From assembly GCA_942491525.1 (NCBI GenBank), contig CALOBW010000030.1, positions 310,001 through 374,000 on the forward strand: DNA of 64,000 nt, written 5' to 3'. Under the pieces are notes generated by a model. The model had not been told where the DNA came from. It saw nothing but the letters and a program-made list of their open reading frames with translations, and made no database searches. Made by a program: the position numbers and the translations under genes. The stretch comes from CAYWBU01 sp942491525. Its GTDB lineage: Bacteria > Desulfobacterota > Desulfomonilia > UBA1062. Positions 34,400 through 41,081 of this stretch are shown here, piece after piece. Each line of letters begins with the position of its first letter. Position 1 is the stretch's first letter.

Positions 34400-34762
34400 T
34401 CATTGTTGCCCGGACACTTTGTCGCCCACCATGATCTGCTTGATCATGATATCCTTGCCATTGAGCGCTTCCAGCTGCGTATTAGAACAGGCCGGGCAGC
34501 TGAAATCGTTCTCATAGGCCCTGAACTCCTGATTGCAGGCCAGACAGCGCGCCATACCGGGAACGACCTCGATCTCCAACTCAGTATCCTGCATGAAGGT
34601 CTTGTGCACGGCGGCCGGATAGCAGGCCTCCAGATAGGAGGGCACCACGCCCGAAAGCTCGCCCACCTCGAGAACTATCTTTTCGACAGTCGCAAACTTT
34701 TCGACCTGCTTTATGCCTTCCACAGTCCGGATAATCATCTTCACGATGCCCGCCTCATGCAT
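34400..34762 (-). CDS. hypA: Hydrogenase/nickel maturation protein HypA
   Basis: 120 residues. It begins MHEAGIV, with the nickel-binding His2, and has the zinc-finger pairs CLAC and CPAC (about residues 73-92), exactly as in HypA. HypA delivers Ni to [NiFe]-hydrogenase, together with HypB. Here it is the last gene of a padR-hypB-oxidoreductase-hypA operon, starting 5 bases after the oxidoreductase stop. No [NiFe]-hydrogenase structural gene or hypCDEF is in the window, so its client is unknown. Confidence 0.95.
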   Translation of the reverse strand: MHEAGIVKMIIRTVEGIKQVEKFATVEKIVLEVGELSGVVPSYLEACYPAAVHKTFMQDTELEIEVVPGMARCLACNQEFRAYENDFSCPACSNTQLEALNGKDIMIKQIMVGDKVSGQQ

Positions 34763-34767
34763 AACGG

Positions 34768-37437
34768 TTACTGCTCACCCTTAAGCGCACGTTTAATTGT
34801 TCCGCCCGCCACCTTGACACTTCTGGTTACAGCGTAGGGCGCCACCTTCAACGCGATCTTTTCAAAAGCAACGGCGTCATCATCAAACTTGCGGATCAAC
34901 TTGACAGCCTCGAACTCACACTTGAGCACGCACTGGCCGCAGCCGATGCACATATCCTGGTTAAGAGTAACAGCACCGCAGCCAAGGCAGCGCTCGGTCT
35001 CCTTCTTGAGCTGCTCCTCGGTAAAGGTCATGCGGGAATCTTTAAAGCTCTTAACCTGCTCTGAGCTGTGACCTGCACGCTGACGCCGCATGTTGTCGAA
35101 GCCCTCAATAACCACATTCTGCTTGTCAAAAGCCTTATAGTTACGGCGGTCGCGGCCCAGGGTCTGGCTCTGTCCGGGCCAGACCGCCCGATGGATGGAG
35201 ATGGCCCCCTGCTTGCCGGCGGCAATGGCGTCGATGGCAAACTTCGGCCCGCTGAAAACGTCGCCGCCGGCAAAGATACCATCGGCGCCGGTGGCATAGG
35301 TGAAGCTGTCAGCCACCACCGTGCCGTTGCGGTTCAGGTCAACCGCCGTATCCTTGAGCATCTCGCCCCAGGCAATTGCCTGGCCGATGGAGACCAGCAC
35401 GGCGTCAGCGTCGACAATCACGGTTTCATCCTCATTGAAGCGGGGCGCAAACTGACCCTGATCATTGAATACCGCAACGCATCTCTTAAACTCGACACCC
35501 TTGACCTTGCCCTTTTCCAGGATGATGCGTTTGGGTCCCCAGCCGTTGTTGATCTCAATGCCTTCGGCGCATGCCTCCTCGATCTCTTCGGGCAGGGCCG
35601 GCATCTCATTGGCGCCTTCAAGGCAGTACATGCCAACCGTCTCGGAACCGACGCGGACAGCCGTACGCGCCACATCGATGGCCACATTGCCGCCGCCGAT
35701 CACCACAACCTTGCCCTTCAACTTGACCTCTTTGCCGAGGTTGACATCACGCAGGAAGCTGACGCCGGAGATGGCACCCTCCTCACCCTCAATGTTGAGT
35801 TTCCGGCCAGCCTGGGCGCCGATGGCAAGGTAGAAGGCCTCAAAACCATCCTTGCGCAGGGCTTCAATGGTCACATCCCTGCCGACTTCAACGCCGGTCC
35901 TGAACTCGACCCCCAGCACACGCAGGATCTCGATCTCCGCCTTGACCACATCTTTTTCCAGCCTGAAGGATGGAATGCCGAGGGTCAGCATGCCGCCCAG
36001 CTGCTCCTCCTTCTCAAACACGGTTACCTGATAACCTTCGGCCGCCAGATAGTAGGCGCAGCTCAAGCCCGCCGGACCGCTGCCGACGACCGCGATTTTC
36101 TTGTCATATTGATTAAGCTTCTCGGGCACGAAGCGGCACTCCTCGTTCAGCTCCATGTCGGCGATGAACTTTTTGATCTCATCGATCGCGATCGGGTCAT
36201 CCAGATCACCGCGGGTGCAGACCGATTCACAGGCGTGGGGACAGATGCGTCCGCAGACGGCCGGGAAGGGATTCTCTCGCTTGATCAGCTCCAGCGCCTC
36301 CATGTACCTGCCCTGGGAGGCAAACTTGATATAGGCCTGAACGCCGATATTGGCCGGGCACTCGGCCTTGCAGGGCGCGGTTCCGCTCTCATGCACATCG
36401 CTGCGGTTTTCACGGTAGTCCATGTTCCAGTACTTCTCACCCCAGATACGGTCGCGGGGCGTCGGCGTGGGTTTGGTCTCGATGGGGGTCTTGGAGCAGA
36501 GTTTCTGCCCGAGCTTGAGCGCATTGGTGGGGCAGTACTCCACGCACAGGCCGCAGGCCGCACAGTTTTCGGTGACCAGTTCCGAGACAAAGTTGGAGCG
36601 GATCACATCCGGGGCATTCATCATGGCCGCCGTGCGGATCGAGAAGCAGGAGCAGGAGCAGCAGTTGCAGATGGCCGGAATCTCCTCATTGCCCCAGAGG
36701 TTGGGAGCCTCATGGACATAGCCCTTCTCCTCGCAGCGCCTGAAGATTTCAAGCGCCTCTTCGCGTGTGATCTCACGGCCCTTGCCGGTGTTGATGTTGT
36801 ACTCGGCCGTCTCTCCCAGCGAGACGCAGACCTCATGCTCCAGATGGCCGCAGCCCTCGTCCATATGGCGGCGCGTGGCGCGGCACATACAGTTGCCCAC
36901 GGCAAAACGGTCATACTTGTCCATCCAGTAGGAGATCTTCTCCCACTCCTTGACGCCTTCAACATCCTTGATGGCCTCTTCAGCCGGCAGCACCCGCACA
37001 AGGCCGGCGCCCTTGGTCAGCAGCGGGGCCAGCGGCGCGATGCGGATGCGGGTGTACTCCTCAAAGGCCCGGCCGATATCGGGATGCTTCTCAAAGAGCT
37101 CCGTGTTGGCCACCATCAGTTCCAGCACCCCCGGGGCAAAGAGCTCGATCATGAAGGTCTCTCTGCCGTCCCGGTTGAAGACCTTGCAGACGCCCACATC
37201 GGCCAGCTGCAGCGCCAGCCGGTGCGCTTCATCAACGGGTTTGCCGCACTTGGCCGCGATCTCCTCGATGGTTTTGAACTTTCTCAACTCCATGCCGAGA
37301 CCGACCTCGGCCATCTCATCGGTTACCACGCAGGCCAGACCGTAATATTCCGGTGCGTTCTCATCGATCCTGTTGATCAGGGCCGCCGGCCCGCTGATCA
37401 TCTTGGCCAACTCCACGATTTTCTTCCTTAATGCCAT
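34768..37437 (-). CDS. Large Fe-S flavoprotein oxidoreductase (GltD-like core)
   Basis: 889 residues in several modules. A winged-helix-like N-terminus (about 50-90) precedes cysteine-rich segments CMC (183-185) and CNCCSCSC (257-264), then a ferredoxin motif (CAACGLCVEYC, 292-302). A GltD/DPYD-type domain follows, with CKAEC, CGRICPHACESVC (395-407), FAD-binding GSGPAG (452-457) and NAD(P)-binding GGGNVA (581-586). A last ferredoxin pair is CLGCG...CIGCGQCVLKC (817-840). It should shuttle electrons between NAD(P)H and ferredoxin or an unknown acceptor. Its place between hypB and hypA suggests a link to a nickel enzyme or hydrogen metabolism; this is inference. Confidence 0.8.
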   Translation of the reverse strand: MALRKKIVELAKMISGPAALINRIDENAPEYYGLACVVTDEMAEVGLGMELRKFKTIEEIAAKCGKPVDEAHRLALQLADVGVCKVFNRDGRETFMIELFAPGVLELMVANTELFEKHPDIGRAFEEYTRIRIAPLAPLLTKGAGLVRVLPAEEAIKDVEGVKEWEKISYWMDKYDRFAVGNCMCRATRRHMDEGCGHLEHEVCVSLGETAEYNINTGKGREITREEALEIFRRCEEKGYVHEAPNLWGNEEIPAICNCCSCSCFSIRTAAMMNAPDVIRSNFVSELVTENCAACGLCVEYCPTNALKLGQKLCSKTPIETKPTPTPRDRIWGEKYWNMDYRENRSDVHESGTAPCKAECPANIGVQAYIKFASQGRYMEALELIKRENPFPAVCGRICPHACESVCTRGDLDDPIAIDEIKKFIADMELNEECRFVPEKLNQYDKKIAVVGSGPAGLSCAYYLAAEGYQVTVFEKEEQLGGMLTLGIPSFRLEKDVVKAEIEILRVLGVEFRTGVEVGRDVTIEALRKDGFEAFYLAIGAQAGRKLNIEGEEGAISGVSFLRDVNLGKEVKLKGKVVVIGGGNVAIDVARTAVRVGSETVGMYCLEGANEMPALPEEIEEACAEGIEINNGWGPKRIILEKGKVKGVEFKRCVAVFNDQGQFAPRFNEDETVIVDADAVLVSIGQAIAWGEMLKDTAVDLNRNGTVVADSFTYATGADGIFAGGDVFSGPKFAIDAIAAGKQGAISIHRAVWPGQSQTLGRDRRNYKAFDKQNVVIEGFDNMRRQRAGHSSEQVKSFKDSRMTFTEEQLKKETERCLGCGAVTLNQDMCIGCGQCVLKCEFEAVKLIRKFDDDAVAFEKIALKVAPYAVTRSVKVAGGTIKRALKGEQ

Positions 37438-37476
37438 TGTTTCCTCCCTCGTATCTATGTTTAAATCAAATCCGTT

Positions 37477-38148
37477 TCAGTCATCTTTCCATGACTTCAC
37501 TTCACTCTTCAGCCAGTCTGCCCATTCATCGATGCCTTCGCCGGTACGGGCTGAGATTGGAATAATCTTAATCCTGGGATTCAGTTTGCCGGCCCGCTCC
37601 CTGACCGCGTTGAGATCAAAATCAAAATGCGGCAGAACGTCTAGCTTGTTGATCAGCAGAACATCGCAGATCTGAAACATCAGGGGATATTTCAGCGGCT
37701 TGTCATCGCCCTCGGGTACCGACAGGATCATCGCATTTTTGACAGATCCGGTATCAAACTCGGCCGGACAGACCAGATTGCCGACATTTTCCAGAACAAC
37801 AAGATCCAGTTCATCGACACCCAGCCCGCCAAGTCCCTGACGGGTCATATCGGCATCCAGATGGCACATGCCGCCGGTGTGCAGCTGGATAACTTTGACG
37901 CCGGCATTGGAAATCGTGACCGCATCCACGCTGGAATCGATATCCGCCTCCATTATTCCGATGCGAAGGTCATCCTTAAGCGAACTGATGGTCTGAACCA
38001 GGGTGGTGGTTTTACCGGCCCCGGGCGAACTCATAAGATTTAGCAGGAACGTGCCCTTGCTCTTCAACTCTGCACGCAGGCGTTCCGCATCCTGATTATT
38101 ATCCGCAAAAACACTCTGCTTAATGTCCAATACGCGAAAATCTTTCAT
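37477..38148 (-). CDS. hypB: Hydrogenase maturation GTPase HypB
   Basis: 223 residues. It has the P-loop LMSSPGAGKTT, the metal-site motif GGMCHLDADM, ENVGNLVCPAEFD, and NKLDVL for guanine recognition. The N-terminal CxxCGC and His-rich stretch of some HypBs is absent, so this is the short form. HypB hydrolyses GTP to drive nickel insertion with HypA. It starts 11 bases after padR and lies 39 bases before the flavoprotein gene. Confidence 0.95.
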   Translation of the reverse strand: MKDFRVLDIKQSVFADNNQDAERLRAELKSKGTFLLNLMSSPGAGKTTTLVQTISSLKDDLRIGIMEADIDSSVDAVTISNAGVKVIQLHTGGMCHLDADMTRQGLGGLGVDELDLVVLENVGNLVCPAEFDTGSVKNAMILSVPEGDDKPLKYPLMFQICDVLLINKLDVLPHFDFDLNAVRERAGKLNPRIKIIPISARTGEGIDEWADWLKSEVKSWKDD

Positions 38149-38159
38149 AGATCCCCTTA

Positions 38160-38729
38160 TTAATCCGACTGTTTTTTGAGTCGCTCTTGCAGGAGGGCAA
38201 TGCTGTGGTCAGCCCACTCGATATACATGTTGAAAATGCGAAAACCGAAATCCACGGTCAGCTCCCAGTAGAAGAAATCATTCGAGGGAACTTCATAAGC
38301 CGAGAGCATCCCATCAACATTCTGGTAGGATTGCTGCAGCCGCGCTCGCTTGATTTCCGCCAGCTCACGGAACCGTTTAATAGAGTGCAGAAGCTCCTCG
38401 TCCGGAATTTTTGCGGCAAAGAAGACCTTGGACAGATATGGCAGGCGCTGGGCGAAATGGGGTTCCTCGCCATAGTCGACGAGCCAGTTGAAGAGCGCCT
38501 CCTCGCCGGCCGGTGTGATCGAGAAGAGTTTCTTGGTCGGACGGGAGTCCTGTTCTTCGCGCCGTTGCGTAACATAGCCATCGACGAGCAGGGCATTCAG
38601 TTCCCGGTAGATCTGGCTTTGCTGGGCCGAGAAAAAAAACTTCAAACTGCCGTCAAACAGTTTGTAGATGTCATAGCCTGACATCTCCTTGTAACTGACC
38701 AATCCGAGTATGGACATTCTAAGCGACAT
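38160..38729 (-). CDS. PadR-family transcriptional regulator
   Basis: 189 residues. The N-terminal PadR winged helix is MSILGLVSYKEMSGYDIYKL with QSQIYRELNALLVDGYVTQR and a SITPAGEEAL end. The C-terminal helical half (AQRLPYLSKVFFA and on) forms the dimer arm of the Vir-like PadR group. It is the first gene of the operon with hypB, the flavoprotein and hypA, so it probably autoregulates that unit. An ATGT-N10-ACAT dyad sits 31 bases upstream. AAGGGTGAG precedes the ATG. The effector is unknown. Confidence 0.9.
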   Translation of the reverse strand: MSLRMSILGLVSYKEMSGYDIYKLFDGSLKFFFSAQQSQIYRELNALLVDGYVTQRREEQDSRPTKKLFSITPAGEEALFNWLVDYGEEPHFAQRLPYLSKVFFAAKIPDEELLHSIKRFRELAEIKRARLQQSYQNVDGMLSAYEVPSNDFFYWELTVDFGFRIFNMYIEWADHSIALLQERLKKQSD

Positions 38730-38759
38730 ATCTCACCCTTATTTACAGCAGAATACTCT

Positions 38760-38781
38760 ACATGTGATATATATAACATGT
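38760..38781. promoter_or_regulatory. Candidate PadR operator
   Basis: ACATGT-(GATATATATA)-ACATGT is a palindrome-bearing dyad containing ATGT-N10-ACAT, the type of site typical of PadR regulators. It lies directly upstream of padR in the promoter region. Confidence 0.6.
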
Positions 38782-38906
38782 ATAAACAACGCAACCACTA
38801 TTCCACCTCCGGATCACAGACAGAACATCAAACCAGACTGACGGGCAGTTTTCGCCCAGGACACGCGGATCAGAACAACTTCAACTCAGGCGAATATCAT
38901 CAGCAG

Positions 38907-38940
38907 GCGCAACTCATAATCAGGTTCCGAAACTCACGGG
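38907..38940. repeat. 34-base copy of part of the HExxH gene
   Basis: Matches 34081-34114 at 32 of 34 bases. In the gene this piece encodes part of REFRNLIMSCA. Here it lies outside any gene, about 4.8 kb away, as a remnant of duplication or recombination. The surrounding 38782-39242 stretch holds no gene I can support. Confidence 0.75.
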
Positions 38941-38988
38941 GCATTTATGACTGATGAATTTCTAATTTAAAAACTAGGCAATGGGTGC

Positions 38989-39014
38989 CACTGGCTAAGC
39001 GCAGCTTGCCAGTG
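38989..39014. other. Stable hairpin in accessory region
   Basis: CACTGGC-T-AAGC / GCTT-GCCAGTG forms an 11-bp stem with one bulged T and a 3-base loop. No T-run follows. A GTTAGAT core-site-like heptamer lies at about 39042. It may be part of a folded recombination site or simply a structured repeat. Confidence 0.45.
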
Positions 39015-39138
39015 TGGGAATCGCACGGGCAAGACGTCAAGTTAGATAAACGGGATGTTTGCCTTGGCCCGTGGCACACGGCGAAGGTAAACATTACTTT
39101 TGATAAGTGTGGATTTCTTGGAATGTGGGCAATGGCTA

Positions 39139-39184
39139 GTTATGTGCAGTCTCACAAAAAAAACAAAAAGCAAGACCCGCCCCC
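39139..39184 (+). repeat. Left inverted repeat flanking the RDD gene
   Basis: GTTATGTGCAGT, a spacer of about 15, then AAAAAGCAAGACCCGCCCC. The same layout in inverted orientation is at 39879-39925. The AAGACCTGACCC-type end recalls sequences often seen near REP-associated transposases. Confidence 0.5.
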
Positions 39185-39242
39185 AATATACCCTGCTCGC
39201 TTTCAGGCTGGTACATAGTTTGGAGGAAGGTCACGACAAGAC

Positions 39243-39812
39243 TCATCCGATATAAACATAAAAGACATAAAACCACACCACAACCAGTGGAGAGATGATA
39301 TATATAGCAATGAGCAATAAATCCTGGATACTAACCTCCTGGTGACTCACAACCGTATTTGCATCTTCGTCCCAGTATGTCGTCTTCGTCTTTTGTAGAT
39401 AAAAGAAAGATGACCCCTGTGCGATATAATCGACAACTGGCAATCCAAGCCCTTGCCCATAAAACCAGAGAATAAACTTCCGTCTCAGGGCTTGAATGTA
39501 GGATAATTCACTGCCGTCTTTATTGGTAACCCTGATGTTAAATAACGCCTTTCCAATTGTAGTACCAAATACAGCAAACATCGCAGCTTCCCAAAAATTA
39601 TAAAAAAAGTGCAACGCAAGAATGAAGGTAAACTTAGAATGGTCCTGAACCGGATAATGTAATACCCAAGCACCTCCAAGCACAATCAAGAAAAAGAAAT
39701 ATATATCAGCCCCCCGGGCCATACATCTTATAAACGGTCTAATCTGTGGACCTGATGGAACATACTCTATATCTGAAGCTAACTTAGCTTGCGAACGTTT
39801 CTTGCTGCTCAT
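39243..39812 (-). CDS. RDD-family membrane protein
   Basis: 189 residues from ATG 39812, chosen for GGAGGG about ten bases upstream. It has three to four hydrophobic helices and the RDD layout: an Arg before the first helix (FIRCMARGADIYFFFLIVLG), then GTTIGKALFNIRVTNKDGS after the second. That is the conserved G-K-x-x-x-x-I-x-V motif of the family. Function is unknown for most members; some act in ion antiport. The gene is clearly more AT-rich than its neighbours and lies between inverted repeats, which suggests acquisition by transfer. Confidence 0.75.
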   Translation of the reverse strand: MSSKKRSQAKLASDIEYVPSGPQIRPFIRCMARGADIYFFFLIVLGGAWVLHYPVQDHSKFTFILALHFFYNFWEAAMFAVFGTTIGKALFNIRVTNKDGSELSYIQALRRKFILWFYGQGLGLPVVDYIAQGSSFFYLQKTKTTYWDEDANTVVSHQEVSIQDLLLIAIYIISPLVVVWFYVFYVYIG

Positions 39813-39878
39813 TAAATAACAACCCTCCATACTTCTTTTATTTACCGATTGTACATCAACGCCACACATGTACGCACT

Positions 39879-39925
39879 GGGTCAGGTCTTGCGTTTTGCC
39901 ACTATTCTTCAAAACTGCACATAAC
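39879..39925 (-). repeat. Right inverted repeat flanking the RDD gene
   Basis: Reverse complement reads GTTATGTGCAGT, spacer of about 15, CAAAACGCAAGACCTGACCC, matching the left copy at 39139. The pair spans about 787 bases. Confidence 0.5.
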
Positions 39926-39983
39926 TGCTATTTATCATGTCGATCCAGGGACTGCAATTGACGCTTTATTGGCTAGTTAGGTG
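39914..39983. other. Possible attC-like recombination site
   Basis: ACATAAC at 39919 and GTTAGGT at 39976 are nearly complementary 7-mers (6 of 7) about 65 bases apart, in the size range and core format (RYYYAAC...GTTRRRY) of integron attC sites. GGCTAGTTATGTG at 39134 repeats GGCTAGTTAGGTG at 39971 in direct orientation, 837 bases apart. No integron integrase is in the window. Low confidence. Confidence 0.3.
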
Positions 39984-40000
39984 GAATCGGGAGTTTCAAT

Positions 40001-40030
40001 GTAGGTCGTGTTGAGCTTGCGAAACCCGAC
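40001..40030. repeat. REP-like hairpin
   Basis: GTAGGTCGTGTTGAGC...GCGAAACCCGAC resembles the widespread proteobacterial intergenic repeat GTCGGGTT-GAGC-GAAACCCGAC. The two arms pair with one mismatch. The 39813-40209 stretch otherwise holds only this and the attC-like sequence. Confidence 0.5.
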
Positions 40031-40209
40031 AGCGGCCTTGGGGCAATTGTTGGTTTTCATTCTTCATGCCGACCTGCGAACTAAGTATCTATATATCAAG
40101 GGTCTGCCATTTAACAGCTGCCAAGCTAAGCTCTCAATATTACTCAAATATTTATTGACATCCTCGCTTCCTGGCTATACTGTAAATTTAAAACTTAAAG
40201 GAGACTACA

Positions 40210-40499
40210 ATGTCGAATGACCAAAAATTGAAGTGTTACAAAGAATACTTCTTAAGATCCTAAAGAATGGAAAAAGCATCAAAGAATTAAAATTGTTTAC
40301 AGATATTATTAGCTCAACGAACTTACCTAAAGATCAAATCAGTGATGTAGTGAACGATGCGATTAAAATGAGTTTAATTGAATCTTCCATCGAAACGATT
40401 TCAATAAAAGGAGATAATGCCAGTCTAGTGCAATTGCCACAAGGAACCACTTATAAGATAACCCCTAAAGGTGAAGAATACGTAGAAGATATTAGATGA
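40210..40499 (+). pseudogene. Frameshifted AT-rich small gene
   Basis: AAAGGAG lies eight bases before ATG 40210, whose frame reads MSNDQKLK and hits a stop at 40261. The frame that continues well to 40499 opens at 40233 (VLQRILLKILKNGKSIKELKL...) and shows no ribosome site of its own. One extra G near 40232 would join them as MSNDQKLKVLQRIL and give a 96-residue protein. The C-terminus (YKITPKGEEYVEDIR) looks like the end of a winged-helix domain, so a small DNA-binding protein is possible. Low GC suggests foreign origin. Confidence 0.5.
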
Positions 40500-40546
40500 A
40501 TTAGTCAATTTAACAAATCCAAATGTGACACGTTAAAAGGTAACAG

Positions 40547-40577
40547 ACTGCACATAACTGCTATCTATCACGCCAAT
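40547..40577. repeat. Partial copy of the 39914 repeat
   Basis: ACTGCACATAACTGCTAT, then TATCA and C.AATCC, repeats the sequence at 39914-39945 in the same orientation with few changes. It lies after the frameshifted gene and may mark the other end of a mobile unit. Confidence 0.55.
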
Positions 40578-40601
40578 CCCCAAACCACAATTAACGCCCC
40601 A

Positions 40602-40988
40602 TCAACCATCTACATGCTTCGCATCTCTCCGATCAAGCAGCAGATACCAACCTCCGCAAACCGCGCCACCGCCGATCAGCATGCTCGACAGCCAGGAGTC
40701 AAACTCATACTGCGCATGGACCATGAAGAGCGCATGCAGGACGGCATGCAGCACCAGGAAGGCTGATACCCAGAATTTCGTACGATTGCGGGTGGCTGGA
40801 TTTTCACTTGCGATCAACCCGAGCAAAACTGCAAAGAGCGGAAGGTGGGCAATGATAAAAACGATCTGGCCAATATCTTCGGGCAGCCAGCTGGTTAACG
40901 GCAGAACGCGCCACTCATGATTCAGCACCGCATCCAATTCATGCGTGAAGAGAAACCCTACCCCCCAATTGAACACTCGATCCTTCAT
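40602..40988 (-). CDS. Small membrane protein, DUF6713-like
   Basis: 128 residues from ATG 40988 with GGAGG seven bases upstream. Four hydrophobic helices and the motif LFTHELDAVLNHEWRVLP near the N-terminus are seen. That HELD...HEWR pattern is what I recall for the DUF6713 family; the name is tentative. A His pair in the third helix (LHAVLHALFMVH) could bind metal or haem, but this is a guess. It is monocistronic at the right border of the accessory stretch. Function unknown. Confidence 0.6.
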   Translation of the reverse strand: MKDRVFNWGVGFLFTHELDAVLNHEWRVLPLTSWLPEDIGQIVFIIAHLPLFAVLLGLIASENPATRNRTKFWVSAFLVLHAVLHALFMVHAQYEFDSWLSSMLIGGGAVCGGWYLLLDRRDAKHVDG

Positions 40989-41047
40989 GAGCAAGCCTCC
41001 ATCAGATCATTAACCTACCACGGCTGCGCGGGAATGACAAAGAGAGA

Positions 41048-41073
41048 GCCCGGGGAAAAGAACTTCCCCGGGC
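41048..41073 (-). terminator. Terminator-like hairpin after the reductase gene
   Basis: A perfect 10-bp GC-rich stem (GCCCGGGGAA / TTCCCCGGGC, 6-base loop) lies nine bases beyond the stop. There is no T-run, so termination may be weak. Confidence 0.6.
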
Positions 41074-41081
41074 GTAATTAA

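Noticed and set aside
35068..37431. A 787-codon open frame on the plus strand
   Set aside because: Antisense shadow of the 889-residue flavoprotein gene, which carries all the recognisable motifs.
38985..39218. A 77-codon open frame in the accessory region
   Set aside because: It runs through a hairpin and a repeat, lacks a ribosome site, and the product has no protein-like pattern.
40008..40220. A 70-codon open frame
   Set aside because: It starts inside a REP-like repeat and overlaps the ribosome site and start of the next gene.
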